This document shows, piece by piece, positions 27,632-38,488 of a stretch of DNA of 64,000 nucleotides. The first letter of the stretch is position 1; every line of letters begins with the position of its first letter. This DNA is from Sulfopaludibacter sp963815475 (GTDB lineage Bacteria; Acidobacteriota; Terriglobia; Bryobacterales; Bryobacteraceae). The notes under the pieces were generated by a model, which was given only the letters and a program-made list of their open reading frames with translations, was not told the DNA's origin and searched no databases. The DNA lies in NCBI GenBank assembly GCA_963815475.1, contig CAWFHD010000001.1, forward strand, positions 124,001 to 188,000. The letters are read 5' to 3'. The position numbers and the translations under genes were made by a program.

Positions 27632-28348
27632 ATGAAAAAAAGTTCATTTTTAATTGGAGCCCTTCACCAGATCGAGGCTCTTCACCAAGAAGTCATCGAG
27701 TGCCAACGTTGCCCGCGTCTGCGGAATCACTGCACCAACATATCGGCCATTAAGCGCCGCTCCTTTACGGAGTGGGACTACTGGGGAAAGCCCGTACCCG
27801 CGTTCGGCGATCCGCAGGCGCGCATCCTGATTCTTGGACTCGCGCCCGCTGCGCACGGCGCCAACCGAACCGGCCGCATGTTCACCGGCGATCGTTCCGG
27901 CGATTGGCTTTACCGCGCCTTGCACCAGACCGGGTTCGCTTCCTTGCCCGGCAGCGTTTCGCGGGCCGACGGCCAGACCCTGACTGATGTCTACATCACG
28001 GCCGCGGCGCATTGCGCTCCGCCCGACAACAAGCCGACACCCGAGGAACTGCATAATTGCCGCCCTTACCTGAAACGTGAACTCGAACTCCTCACCAGGC
28101 TGCGATTGGTGGTCGTGCTTGGCAAGATCGCCTTCGACACTTATTTGGACGTGCTAAAGGCAAAAGGGGTTATCCGCAGTCGCTCCGCCTTCGAATTCGG
28201 ACACAATCGTGACGTGGAAGTGGCCCCCGGCCAGCCGCGACTGTTAAGTTCTTACCATCCCAGCCAGCAAAACACCTCCACCGGGAAGTTGACCGAGGAG
28301 ATGCTCTTGGATGTGTTCCGAAAGGCCCGGAAGATCATTGAGGAATGA
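27632..28348 (+). CDS. Type-5 uracil-DNA glycosylase (UdgB) with iron-sulfur cluster
   Basis: 238 residues from ATG 27632. Cysteines C24, C27, C118 and C133 match the 4Fe-4S ligands of UdgB. Motif A is GLAPAAHGANRTGR starting near residue 69 and motif B is HPSQQNTSTGKL from residue 209. UdgB removes uracil and other deaminated bases such as hypoxanthine from DNA. Its Asn in motif A is at GAN. The gene stands alone between divergent pbp and convergent hcp, so no repair operon is implied. Confidence 0.92.
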   Translation: MKKSSFLIGALHQIEALHQEVIECQRCPRLRNHCTNISAIKRRSFTEWDYWGKPVPAFGDPQARILILGLAPAAHGANRTGRMFTGDRSGDWLYRALHQTGFASLPGSVSRADGQTLTDVYITAAAHCAPPDNKPTPEELHNCRPYLKRELELLTRLRLVVVLGKIAFDTYLDVLKAKGVIRSRSAFEFGHNRDVEVAPGQPRLLSSYHPSQQNTSTGKLTEEMLLDVFRKARKIIEE

Positions 28349-28405
28349 CCAGCACCTTGTACCAGACCTGCGCCGATGCGCCCCTCCGCCTGTACGAAAG
28401 ATACC

Positions 28406-28930
28406 CTACGCTACCGAAAACCAGTTGTCCATGAAGACAATGCCGCCACCGAGGCTACCGTCCGCCTTTTGAGGCGAATAGTCCAGCTCGATCTTCTGGA
28501 AAACCATCTGAACCTCATCGTAGGGACAGATGTCCGTGGGAACCAGGTATCCCGTCCTGATGCTGACGATGGCGCCATTGGTGAGCTTCCAGACCATATA
28601 CTCCTGCTGGGTGCCACCTGCTTTTCGGCAAGTTAAGACGGTGTCTTTCAGTCTCTCACCCGTGGTGCAGGCATTGAGAAGCAGCGGCGTTGCAGACTGG
28701 CTTTTCATCATAAACGTAAGCGGCGCCAGTTTCCGTTTTCCAGTTGGAGCCCCAGTAGCCGCATCAAAACCCTGAGTAACGTTCCAACTGTAAGACACAA
28801 CGTCGATCTCATTCAGATGCTTGTGGTCCTGGCTCTCGCCTTTGATCCACCCCTGTTTCTGACCGGTGATCTTGATGAAGAGATCGACGGAGCCTCCTCC
28901 TGCATTCGGCGAGTGCGGGTTTACTGGCAT
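28406..28930 (-). CDS. Hcp-family type VI secretion tube/effector protein (orphan)
   Basis: 174 residues. The pattern DLFIKITGQKQGWIKGES, HLNEIDVVSYSWNVTQG, PLTFMMKSQSATPLLLNACTTGE and FQKIELDYSPQKADG is that of Hcp1-like proteins. These stack as hexameric rings in the type VI secretion tube or serve as effectors. A strong Shine-Dalgarno (GGAGG) precedes the ATG at 28930. No other type VI gene (tssB, tssC, clpV, vgrG) is in the window, so it is an orphan copy. Its system, if present, must be elsewhere. Confidence 0.85.
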   Translation of the reverse strand: MPVNPHSPNAGGGSVDLFIKITGQKQGWIKGESQDHKHLNEIDVVSYSWNVTQGFDAATGAPTGKRKLAPLTFMMKSQSATPLLLNACTTGERLKDTVLTCRKAGGTQQEYMVWKLTNGAIVSIRTGYLVPTDICPYDEVQMVFQKIELDYSPQKADGSLGGGIVFMDNWFSVA

Positions 28931-29030
28931 TCTTGCATTTTCCTCCGGGCTTCATATTACCCGCTTAAGTCGCCGAATGGGAGGGGCCACGCCCCGAACC
29001 AGTACTAACCGTCCCGCCCGGCCCACCTGA

Positions 29031-29036
29031 TAGAAT
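29031..29036 (+). promoter_or_regulatory. TAGAAT -10-like element 10 nt before the S9 peptidase start
   Basis: TAGAAT is followed by CGTCAGCAAT and ATG at 29047. No Shine-Dalgarno is present in the gap. A -35 was not identifiable. Confidence 0.42.
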
Positions 29037-29046
29037 CGTCAGCAAT

Positions 29047-31863
29047 ATGCGGTTCCGTTTTTCACTCCTTCTGGCTGCCAGCGCCTGCTTGCTGGCGCAA
29101 CCCAAGCCTACCCTGACTCCTTCCGATTTCGGCAAGTGGGAGACTTTAGGCCAATCCACCGTGTCGCAAGACGGCAAGTGGGTGGCCTACGATATCCGCC
29201 GCACCGATGGCAATAATGAGCTTCGGGTTTCGCCCACCAGCGGCGGGACGAACCAGCTCATCGCGTTCTGCTCGGCGCCGGCCTTCTCCGCCGATTCCGC
29301 GTGGCTGGCATGCGAGGCAACCGTTTCCGAAGCCGACCAAGACAAACTGCGCAAAGCCCGCAAGCCGGTGCAAAACAAGCTGCAGCTCAAGAACCTGTCG
29401 AAAGCGGATGCGGTTGCCATCGACGACGTGCAGTCGTTCGCCTTCTCCACGGTCGACGCGCAGCTTGCTTTCCGTCGATATCCGCCGGCTCGCGAAGGAT
29501 CGGACGCTGCCCCCGCAAGCGGCGGCGGTGGACGAGGCGGACGAGGCGGCGGCGTGGCGCCCAGCCAGTCCGATCCCGCGGGGTCGGCCCTGACGGTGCG
29601 CAACCTAGCGACCGGTCTCGATGTCACCTTCGGCAATGTCACCAGCTACGCGTGGCAGGACAACGGTCCCAACCTGGCGATGACCATCGGCGTGGAAGGC
29701 CGCACTGGCAACGCCGTCCAGTTGTACGATCCGCGGACAGGTTCGCTGCGCGTGCTGGATAGCGGGCCGGCCGTCTTCACGGCCCTGAGTTGGCGCAAGG
29801 AGTCGAACGATCTGGCGGCGTTGCGCTCCGTCAAGAAGGATGGCTTCGATGGTGAGAGCTACACGGTTCTGGCGTGGAAAGGCCTGGGCGAAACTAAGAC
29901 GGTCAAGGTGGAAGCGCCGAAGCGCATTGTGAGTTCGCGCGCGCCCCAGTGGTCGGAGGACGGCGGCACGGTTTACGTAGGGATCGCCGAGTGGCTGCGC
30001 AAGCCGGACTCGAAGAAGTCCGACGAAGATCCTTCCACGGTGGAGGTGTGGCACTACAAAGACGTCAACGTAATCAGCGAGCAGAAGCTGACCGCTAATC
30101 GCGACCGCGACCGCAATCTGGTGGCGGCATGGAATCTCACCAGCGGCAAATTGACCACTGTGGCCGCCAACGTGAAGGAGGACGTGCGTCTTCCCAAGCG
30201 TGGATCTCGCGCACTGGCGCTGGACGGCACACCCTACGACACTGACGGCATGTTCGGGCGCCAGTTCGAGGATGTGTACAAGGTTTCGATCGATTCGGGC
30301 GAGCGCTCCAAGCTGGCCGCCAAGTTGATCCCGCCGATAAACTTCAGCCCCGCCGGACGCTACGCGGTCAATTTCAAAGAGGTCGACTTCTGGGCTTACG
30401 ACCTGGAGAGCGGCGCCGGTCGCAACATCAGCAAAGACGCCCGCGCAGCCGGCGCCGCGAGCTTCCTCAATAAAGAGAACGACTATCCGGTGAGCCAGAA
30501 GCCTCCCTACGGCATCGCGGGGTGGACGAAGGACGATCGCAGCGTAATCGTTTACGACGCCTACGATCTGTGGGAGCTTTTCCCGGACGGCAGCAGCAAA
30601 CCGCACCGCCTGACCGAGGGCGCGGCGGAGGAGATTCGCCATCGCTACGTGAATCTGAGCCAGCCGGGGAGCGGCGGCCGTGGAGGCCGTGGCGGGGCCG
30701 GCTCGCCGGAATGGATCGATCTCGACAAGCCCGTGTACCTGAGCCTCGAGGGCCGTTGGACCAAGAAGAGCGGCTATGCACGCTTGGAGAACGGCAAAGT
30801 GGAGCGGCTGGTGTGGCTCGATAAGGGAGTGCGCTCGCTCGAAAAGGCCAAGAGCGCCGACACCTACATCTACCAGGTGGGCTCCTGGGATACGTCCCCC
30901 AATTTCTTCGCGACGGGCGCCGATTTCAAGAACCCAACCGCGGTGAGCAGCACCAACGCCTTCGCATCGCAGTATGGGTGGGGCCGCGCCGAATTGATCG
31001 ACTACAAGAACTCGAAGGGCGACCGGCTGCAGGGTGCGCTCTACTACCCCGCCAATTACGAAAAGGGCAAGCAGTATCCGATGATCGTGCAGATCTACGA
31101 GATCGAGAGCAACATGCTGCACAACTGGACGGCGCCCTCGGAACGCTCGACATACAACCCGGCGGTATGGTCGCAGAACGGTTACTTCGTGCTGCGGCCG
31201 GACATCACTTTCCGCCCGAGGGATCCAGGACTTTCGGCGCTCGACTGTGTGACGGCGGCGGTGAAGAAGGTTCTCGATGGCGGAATGGTGGACGCGAAGA
31301 AGGTCGGGCTGGTGGGCCACTCCTGGGGTGGGTACGAGACCACGTTCATCCTTACGCAGAGCAATCTGTTCGCGGCCGGGGTGGCGGGCGGACCGCTCAC
31401 CAACCTGGCGTCGAGCTACGGCGAGATCTACTGGAACAGCGGCGGACCGGAAACCAATCACGCCGAGGTGGGGCAGGAACGCATGGAGGTTCCGCTGTAC
31501 GAAGATCCGCAGGCGTACCTACGCAATTCGGCGGTATACTTCGCCAACAAGTTAAAGGCTCCACTGCTGCTGAGCGTGGGAGACAAGGACGGAGCGTCCG
31601 ACTGGCACCAGGACATCGAACTTTACAACTCCGCGCGACGTGCCGGCAAAACTTGCGTCATGCTGGTCTATGAGGGTGAGAACCATTCGGTCGCACAGAA
31701 GGCCAACCAGCTTGATTATCATCGACGTATCAATGCATGGTTCGATCATTACTTAAAGGGTGAGCCGGCGCAGGATTGGATTGAGCGCGGCGTCACCGTG
31801 CTGGATCGCGAACGCGAGTTGAAGAACAATGCGAAGGGTGGAACTGGAGCGTCGGAAAACTAA
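29047..31863 (+). CDS. Prolyl oligopeptidase family (S9) serine peptidase, secreted
   Basis: 938 residues with a signal peptide (FSLLLAASACLLAQ). The N-terminal two thirds is a WD40/TolB-like propeller interrupted by a glycine-rich loop (SGGGGRGGRGGG near residue 160) and a second one (GGRGGRGGAG near 545). The C-terminal alpha/beta-hydrolase domain has nucleophile S759 in GHSWGGYE, a likely aspartate in VGDKDGASDWHQ, and H880 in GENHSVA. It would cleave peptides in the periplasm or outside the cell. The downstream TPR metallopeptidase gene starts within its last 35 nt, so both are probably co-expressed in peptide scavenging. Confidence 0.93.
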   Translation: MRFRFSLLLAASACLLAQPKPTLTPSDFGKWETLGQSTVSQDGKWVAYDIRRTDGNNELRVSPTSGGTNQLIAFCSAPAFSADSAWLACEATVSEADQDKLRKARKPVQNKLQLKNLSKADAVAIDDVQSFAFSTVDAQLAFRRYPPAREGSDAAPASGGGGRGGRGGGVAPSQSDPAGSALTVRNLATGLDVTFGNVTSYAWQDNGPNLAMTIGVEGRTGNAVQLYDPRTGSLRVLDSGPAVFTALSWRKESNDLAALRSVKKDGFDGESYTVLAWKGLGETKTVKVEAPKRIVSSRAPQWSEDGGTVYVGIAEWLRKPDSKKSDEDPSTVEVWHYKDVNVISEQKLTANRDRDRNLVAAWNLTSGKLTTVAANVKEDVRLPKRGSRALALDGTPYDTDGMFGRQFEDVYKVSIDSGERSKLAAKLIPPINFSPAGRYAVNFKEVDFWAYDLESGAGRNISKDARAAGAASFLNKENDYPVSQKPPYGIAGWTKDDRSVIVYDAYDLWELFPDGSSKPHRLTEGAAEEIRHRYVNLSQPGSGGRGGRGGAGSPEWIDLDKPVYLSLEGRWTKKSGYARLENGKVERLVWLDKGVRSLEKAKSADTYIYQVGSWDTSPNFFATGADFKNPTAVSSTNAFASQYGWGRAELIDYKNSKGDRLQGALYYPANYEKGKQYPMIVQIYEIESNMLHNWTAPSERSTYNPAVWSQNGYFVLRPDITFRPRDPGLSALDCVTAAVKKVLDGGMVDAKKVGLVGHSWGGYETTFILTQSNLFAAGVAGGPLTNLASSYGEIYWNSGGPETNHAEVGQERMEVPLYEDPQAYLRNSAVYFANKLKAPLLLSVGDKDGASDWHQDIELYNSARRAGKTCVMLVYEGENHSVAQKANQLDYHRRINAWFDHYLKGEPAQDWIERGVTVLDRERELKNNAKGGTGASEN

Positions 31864-33618
31864 CGCCGCAGTCGCGGGACTGGTGGCCGGGCTCCTGCTC
31901 CGGGCGTGCTCGGCTGTGGCGGCTACGACTCCCGACAACTGGCAAGTGGCCCGCAGTCCGCATTTCGAGATCTACTCGCAAGCCGGGGATGAGGCGGCGG
32001 CTCGCGCCATGGCTCTCTGGCTGGAGCAGCTTCGCGCGCTAGTGGAACGGCACACCGGCATCAGGTTGGGCGAGCGTCCACCAGTTCGCATGATTGCATT
32101 CCGCTCCGTCGCCGAGTACGATTCGTACCGTTTGCGCCCTTCCTCGGACGCATATTACGTTGGGTCGGAGAGCCGCGACTATATCGTCATGGCCGGGTTG
32201 GGCGCGGCGCAATTCGGCACCGCTGCTCACGAATATTCGCATGCCGTGGTGCGGGCCGCAGGCGTGGATCTGCCTGTTTGGTTGCGCGAAGGCTTGGCGG
32301 AGACTTTGGCGACGGTGCGGATCTCGGCGCGCGGCAACACCATCGGCGGCGATCTGCCGGCGCGACTGGATGAACTGAAGTCAGGACGCTCGATGGCACT
32401 TTCCGAACTGCTGGCGCGGACTGCCGAGGACGGATACGCCGGCATCTTCTCCAACTTCTATGCCCAAAGCTGGGCTCTGGCCGACCTGGTGCTCTTGTCT
32501 CCGGCGTATGCGCCTCGATTTCCGCAGTTTGTAGCAGCGCTAGCGGCTGGGGCCGATTCGCGCGATGCATTCCAGCGCGTGTACGGCAAATCGCTCGACG
32601 AGGTAGCAGCGGATTTGCGGCAGCGCAATCGCCGGCGCGTTCGGATTCCGCTGGAAGGAGCGATGCCGGGCAGCGTGGCAATTACGGCATCCGAGGTTTC
32701 GGCGGTGCAGGCTCGATTAATGATCGCCGAGGTCGTGATGCTGACAGGCGATTTGAAGCGCGCCGAATCGATGTACCGCGGGTTGGAGAGCGTAGCGCCC
32801 GACAATGGCGAGATCGCATTGGCAATGGGAGCGCTGGAACTGCGTCAAGGCCACACCGATGCGGCACGCGAGCATTGGAAACGCGCGATTTCAAAGGGAA
32901 CCACCGACGCCGTACTGTGCTTTCGATATGCATCTTTGGCGAGTTTGGCCGGCGTGCCTGCGGAGGAGATCCGCCGGCCCTGGCACGCGCCATCGAGCTC
33001 AGGCCGGATTTCGACGATGCGCGATACGGCCTGGCGCTGCTGGAATCGAACGCGGGTCGGCACGAGATCGCCGTGGAACAGTTGCGCGCGATGCGGCAGA
33101 TTGCCCCCAGTCGCGAGTTCGCATATTGGTGCGCACTGGCCGATTCGCTCACCCAACTGGGGAGGCGTGCCGAAGCCAAGGCAGCCGCGCTCAAGGCAGG
33201 CGAACACGCCGCCACGGAGAGCGAGCGACACCACGCGGCGAATCTGGCGCATGTTGCCGAAACGGATTTGGCGGTGCGGATGACCCGCGACGCTCAGGGT
33301 CAGGCTCGCATGGTGACCACGCGCATTCCGCATGGAGTGGAGGATTTCAATCCCTTCATCGAACCGGGCGACGCCATGGTGCGCGTGGAAGGAGCACTGC
33401 GCGATGTGGATTGCAGCGACCCGGTGCTGCGGATCGCCGTGGAGAGTTCGGGCGAACTGGTGAAGCTCGCCATTCGAGGCCTGGATCGGGTGCAGATCCG
33501 CAACGGCCCGGGCGAGTTCACCTGCGGCCCACAGGCCGGAGCGCACGTGAGGGTGGATTATGCCAAGGGCAAAATGGAAGGTCTGGCAGGAGACGTAAGA
33601 GGTCTGGAGTTCCGCTAG
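31829..33618 (+). CDS. Secreted peptidase MA-like protein with TPRs, frame broken near 32970
   Basis: Two frames together give about 595 residues. The first part has a signal peptide (AGLVAGLLLRACSAVAA), zinc motif H134-E-Y-S-H138 and the downstream WLREGLAETLATV, as in peptidase MA gluzincins. TPR-like repeats start near residue 290. Near 32970 the frame shifts by one missing base (or two extra), and the TPRs continue as ALARAIELRPDFDDARYGLALLE to the stop at 33618. Conservation on both sides points to an assembly indel. It overlaps the S9 gene by 35 nt. It resembles the partial gene at 2-1501 in build. Confidence 0.78.
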
Positions 33619-33640
33619 CCGACAGGCATTTTTGCCCGCG

Positions 33641-34198
33641 CTACGTAATTGCTGCCAGGCAGTTGAAGATTTCGCGGTAGAACTCGGGGTGGCAGCGCCA
33701 GGTCTGGGCGGTAACCATCAGGCCGTCACGGACCGCGGGCTTGCTGCTGTAGGTGCCCCCGCTACGTTCCACTTCGATGCGGACGTGGGAGTGGCAAGTC
33801 ACGGTGCGCCCCTTGATCAGATCGGCGGCGGTGAGCACTTGAATCCCGTGGCCGATGGCGAAGATGCACTTATCGTGCTCCTTGAACTCCCGCACCAGTG
33901 AAAGCACACTGCCGTCGTTGCGCAGATATTCCGGGGCGCGCCCACCCAGAATCATAACCGCGGCGAATTCGCGCGCGGATACCGCGGTGATAGCCACATC
34001 GGCGTCGATCCCAATGCCGGGACGTTCCACGTAGGTTTCCCACCCTGGCTCGGAATCCTGCTGCACCAGGTGCAGGCGTTTGCGCGCCGGCGCGGCTACT
34101 ACCGGCTCCCAGCGCGCCTCCATAAAACGGTGCCAGGCGTACAACGCCTCATAGCTGTTGCCGCCATCGCCTGTGACAATCAGAACCTTTCTGCTCAT
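33641..34198 (-). CDS. DJ-1/PfpI superfamily protein lacking the nucleophilic cysteine
   Basis: 185 residues from ATG 34198; a longer in-frame start adds an arginine-rich stretch without conservation. The fold shows KVLIVTGDGGNSYEALY at the N-terminus (E17 at the place of the acidic residue), VMILGGRAPEYLR and CIFAIGHGIQVL. In active PfpI/DJ-1 proteins the nucleophile elbow is AICHG; here residue 116 is glycine, so cysteine-based protease or glyoxalase chemistry is unlikely. A nearby C111 could not substitute directly. It lies alone between the TPR peptidase and the permease genes. Confidence 0.8.
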   Translation of the reverse strand: MSRKVLIVTGDGGNSYEALYAWHRFMEARWEPVVAAPARKRLHLVQQDSEPGWETYVERPGIGIDADVAITAVSAREFAAVMILGGRAPEYLRNDGSVLSLVREFKEHDKCIFAIGHGIQVLTAADLIKGRTVTCHSHVRIEVERSGGTYSSKPAVRDGLMVTAQTWRCHPEFYREIFNCLAAIT

Positions 34199-34235
34199 GG
34201 GACATTCCCGCTTCCGACAGGATAGCAGGACGTCC

Positions 34236-36684
34236 CTACTCGCTACGCAGCGCGATGAGCGGATCGATACGCGTGGCGCGCCACGCCGGAACGTAACTGG
34301 CAATCAGCGCGATCCCGACCAGCACCGCCGGTACCGTCACAAAGACCACCGGATCGGTGACGCTGACGCCATAAAGCAACTTCGCCAACAACCGGCTGAA
34401 GGCCAGAGCACAAGCCGTGCCGATGGCGGTTCCCAAAAGGATCATCCGCAGCGCTTGCGAAAGCACCATGCCGATGACGTCGCCGCGCCGTGCGCCCAGT
34501 GCCACGCGCACGCCGATCTCGCGCGTCCGCCTGCCGATGGAGTAAGCCAGCACTCCATAGATCCCTACCGCCGCGAGCAACATGGCGAGAATCGCGAATG
34601 CCGCCATCAACTGCGCCGAGAAGCGATGCTGCCCGAGCGACACGTCGAGCAGTTGGCTGAGCGTGCGCACGCCGAACACGGGAAGATTGGGATCCACCGA
34701 TTGAATGACGCGGCGGGCCGGTTCGGAGAGCGAGGCGGGGTCGGACGAACTCCGCAGCAGCAGACCGAAGGCCCTGCCGGAACGCTGGTAGACAGAGTAG
34801 TAGATATGCGGCACGCCATCCGCATCGAGGCCGTCGTGCCGGACGTCGCCAACTACGCCCACCACGGTTGCCCAGATATCGGGCGCCTGCGGGCCGCCGC
34901 GCTTCAGGCGTTTGCCGATGGCCGATTCATTCGGCCAGAAGCGATGCTCGGTGTATCGGTCCACCAGCACGGAAAGCGGAGCGGCTCCGCTATCGGTCTC
35001 CTGCAGAAGGCGGCCGCTTACGAGAGGAATCTGCAGCGCCGCGAAATAATCCGGGCTGACCACCAAAGACTCGGCTTGCAGGCCATCGCCCGGCTGCCTG
35101 GGCCGCCCCTGCAGCGTAATCGCGTTCAGCGGCACGTCGTTGCCGAAGGGAATGCTGCCGGCGATGGCAGCCAACTTCACGCCCGGAAGATCGCGCGACC
35201 GCCGTAGCACTTCGCGCAGAAATGCGGTGCGATCCTGGCCCTTTCCATAAATGTCGGTCGAGGGATCGTTGGGGACCGGCAGCCATATGCGGGCGGCCAG
35301 GACGTTGCGGGGATTGAAGCCCGGGTTGGTATTGGTGAGCTTCCAGAAACTGCGCACCAGCAGCCCGGCCCCCGTCATTAGCACCAGGGAAATGGCGAAT
35401 TCCGCTATCACAAGCGCGGCGGAGATTCGGTTCTGCCGGCGGCTCGGACCGGATTCGCGGCTGGTGAGCGACACGCCCGCAAGCTGCAGGGCCGGGGCCA
35501 ACCCGAACAGCACACCGGTCAGCAGCGAAATCGCGAGCGCGAACAACATCACGCGCCAGTCGAGCGCCACTTCGTTCAGACGTGGCAATTTTGACGGCAC
35601 CAGCGCCAGCAGCAGTTGCATGCCCCCGGACGCCGCCGCCACACCGGCGATTCCCGCTAGCAGCGAGAGCACCAGGCTCTCGGTAAGCAACTGTTGGACG
35701 AGGCGGCCGCGAGCCGCGCCCAACGCCTGCCGGATGGCGATCTCGCGCTGCCGTCCCGCGGCACGTGCCAGCAGCAGGTTGGCGATGTTGACGCACGCAG
35801 TCACAAGCATCAGCGAAACCGCGCCCAACAGCACCCACAGGAGCGGGCGGCACATTGCCAACCACGGCGTCCTGCAGTGGTTCGAGTTGGACGGACCACC
35901 GCGAGGCGGCGCCGTAATCGTTGGGATATTCGCGCTCGAGCGCAGCCGTGAACACGTCCAGGCGAGCTTGGGCCTCGCGAAGGGTCTCGCTCGGTTTAAG
36001 GCGGCCCACGGCTCCGGGAAGAATTCGCTGCGCGCGCTGCGGAGGACCGAAGGGGTTGGCCGCAAATCCGGCGGTGCCCCACACGTCGACATCGGTCGCT
36101 ACCGTGCGTCCCGGATGACGGAAGCCCGGCGGCATCACGCCTACGACAGTGTAGAGGTCGTTATCCAGGCGAATTTTCTTACCAAGCACGGCGGGATCGG
36201 CGCTGAATAGCCGACGCCACAAGCTGTCGCTGATCACGGCAGCTTCGGCAAATCCTTGGGCGCGATCCTCCGGGCCGAATAGCCGGCCTAATTGCGGACG
36301 CACCGCGAGAAGCGAGAAGTAGGGCGGGCTCACTACCAGGAGCTCGATCCGTTCCGGACGGTCGCCGCCGGTCAAGTTGGCGTCCACCGGCCACACGGCG
36401 GAGACTTGGTCGAAGACGCCGGAGCGCTGGTCCATGTCCTTGAGTTCGGGAACCGACATACCAACGTCGCGGAGTCCGAGGCCACGCAGGTTGTCGACCA
36501 CGCGCACCAGTTGACCCGCATTGCGAAATGGCAGGGGCCGCAGCAGCACACCGTCGACGATGCTGAAGATGGCCGTGTTGGCGCCGATACCGAGTGCCAG
36601 CGTGAGGATCACGACGGCGGTAAAACCTTTGTTCTTCAATAGAGCGCGCAGGGCGTAACGGATGTCATGGAAGAGCGCAGCCAT
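34236..36684 (-). CDS. ADOP-type ABC transporter permease (MacB/FtsX-like), frame broken near 35849
   Basis: Two frames join into about 815 residues. The N-terminus (FHDIRYALRALLKNKGFTAVVI, then LGIGANTAIFSIVDGVLLRPLPF) is the hallmark of acidobacterial duplicated-orphaned permeases. After a MacB-like periplasmic domain, the frame shifts by one extra base within GTGCCGCCC, and continues PLLWVLLGAVSLMLVTACVNIANLLLARA. A second FtsX core follows with GVLAYSIGRRTREIGVRVALGA near the C-terminus. No ATPase gene is adjacent, as is usual for this group. Substrates are unknown. Intact flanks suggest an indel error rather than loss. Confidence 0.87.
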
Positions 36685-36734
36685 TTCGATTGGACGGCGG
36701 CCCGGCGGCTTGGTACCGTGAGCAGCGGAGCTGA

Positions 36735-37887
36735 ATGCCAGACTTTACTTGGGACGTGATCGTAGTGGGTGGGGGCGCTGCCGGTTTGATGTGCGCCATT
36801 GAGGCGGGCAAACGCGGACGGCGAGTGCTGCTGTTGGAGCACAATGCCGAGGTCGGGCGGAAGATCCTGATCTCGGGCGGCGGCCGGTGCAACTTCACCA
36901 ATCTGCACACCAAACCGGCAAATTTCCTATCCGCCAATCCCCACTTCGCCAAATCGGCGCTGGCGCGCTACGGGCCGCAGGAATTCATCGCATTAGTGCA
37001 GAAGCACGCCATTCCCTATCACGAGAAGACGCTGGGCCAGCTCTTCTGCGACCGCTCGGCGCGCGACATTGTGGATATGCTGCTGCGGGAATGCGCGTTG
37101 GCCGGAGTGCAAATCGAGACCGGGTGCGTAGTGCGGGAGGTGCAAAAGGAGATTGGGTTTGTTTCGACAACTGCGAATGCGACGTTTCGGTCGGCGTCGC
37201 TAGTCATCGCGACCGGCGGGCTTTCGGTTCCCAAGATGGGCGCCACACCGTTCGGCTACCGGATCGCGGAACAGTTTGGACTCGGCATTGTGGAATGCCG
37301 CCCGGCGTTGGTGCCCTTCACGTTTTCGCGCGAGGATCGGGAGAGCTTCGGCGACCTGGCCGGCGTCTCGACCGAAGTGGTGGGCGGGAGGCTTTCGCGA
37401 GAAGATGCTCTTCACGCATCGGGGCCTGAGCGGTCCCGCGATCCTGCAGGCATCCTCCTACTGGAGCCCCCGCGGAACGGTCGAGATCGACCTGCTGCCG
37501 GGAGTCGACGCTGTCGCCGAGTTGCGTGCGCGCAGGGCGCTCCGTCCGGTGCTGAACGCCCACTGGCCCAAACGCATGGCGGACCGTTGGGTGGAAAGGC
37601 GAGGCGTCACTCGGGCCGGTGAAGCGTTGAGCGATCGGGAGATCACGAAGCTTGCGGACGACCTGCATCGATGGCGCTTTCAACCAGCCGGAACGGAGGG
37701 CTTCGAAAAAGCAGAAGTCACTGCGGGCGGTATAGATACAGGTGAAATCTCATCTAAAACCTCCGAGGCAAAGAAAGCACCCGGGCTATACTTTATCGGC
37801 GAAGTTTTGGACGTGACGGGCCAACTTGGCGGCTTCAATTTCCAGTGGGCTTGGGCGTCGGGGTACTCGGCGGGGCAGGTCGTGTAA
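36735..37887 (+). CDS. BaiN/HI0933-type FAD-dependent oxidoreductase, frame broken near 37388
   Basis: Two frames give about 383 residues, the family size. The FAD-binding glycine motif is VVGGGAAGLMCAIEAG near residues 10-25, followed by GRKILISGGGRCNFTN. After TEVVGGG the frame shifts by one extra base; the second part reads FREKMLFTHRGLSGPAILQASSYW and ends LGGFNFQWAWASGYSAGQ, the conserved C-terminus. Members reduce diverse substrates; some are annotated as flavoproteins of unknown role. It overlaps the convergent transglycosylase gene by 53 nt. The break is probably an assembly indel. Confidence 0.87.
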
Positions 37888-38455
37888 GCCCCAGTTTTTG
37901 CAGGATGGAATCCACGTAGTTGCGCGTCTCCGGAATCTCGGGGACTCCTCCGGCCTGATCGACTGTAGTAGGTCCGGCATTGTAGGCACCGAGGGCCAGC
38001 GGCAGGTCGCCCTTATACCGGTCGAGCAACTGTTTCAAGAACTTGGCGCCGGCATCGACGCTTTGTTTGGGATCGAACGGGTCCTGCACATCCAGCTGCT
38101 GGACTGTGGCAGGCATCAACTGCATCAGCCCCATGGCACCCCCGGCCGAGACTGCGCAAGCGTGAAAACCCGACTCCTGTTCGATGACTGCGCGCAGCAG
38201 TTTGGGCTCCAGTTTTTCGGCCTTGGCAGCGCTATCGATAATAGGTGCCACCACGGGATCGGCAACGGGATCGCAGTCAGCTTGCGGCATAGCGGGCACC
38301 GGGTTGAAGGGCAGCAGCCATACCGAGGCCGTAGAGGCCTGCTTGCGCACCGACTCCCGCTGTATGGCAAGAGCAGCTTGCTGTTTCTCGATGGATGCCC
38401 GCATCGAATCCTGGGCGAAGGCGGTGACCGCCACCAGGAAGCAGAGATATCTCAC
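37835..38455 (-). CDS. Lytic transglycosylase (SLT domain)
   Basis: 206 residues starting with GTG at 38455. A short leader (RYLCFLVAVTAFAQ) suggests export. The SLT core has catalytic E94 in VIEQESGFHACAVS, then GGAMGLMQLMPAT and LGAYNAGP, as in Slt70/MltE-like muramidases that cleave peptidoglycan to anhydro-muropeptides. It lies 33 nt downstream of an M15-type peptidase gene, which suggests a cell-wall remodelling unit. Its tail overlaps the convergent flavoprotein gene. Confidence 0.9.
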   Translation of the reverse strand: MRYLCFLVAVTAFAQDSMRASIEKQQAALAIQRESVRKQASTASVWLLPFNPVPAMPQADCDPVADPVVAPIIDSAAKAEKLEPKLLRAVIEQESGFHACAVSAGGAMGLMQLMPATVQQLDVQDPFDPKQSVDAGAKFLKQLLDRYKGDLPLALGAYNAGPTTVDQAGGVPEIPETRNYVDSILQKLGLTRPAPPSTPTPKPTGN

Positions 38456-38488
38456 ACTGGAACTGATCGGCGGACTGCGGAAGGAAGT

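Noticed and set aside
29605..31461. 618-codon minus-strand frame opposite the S9 peptidase
   Set aside because: The plus strand has intact catalytic motifs and a signal peptide; the antisense frame shows none.
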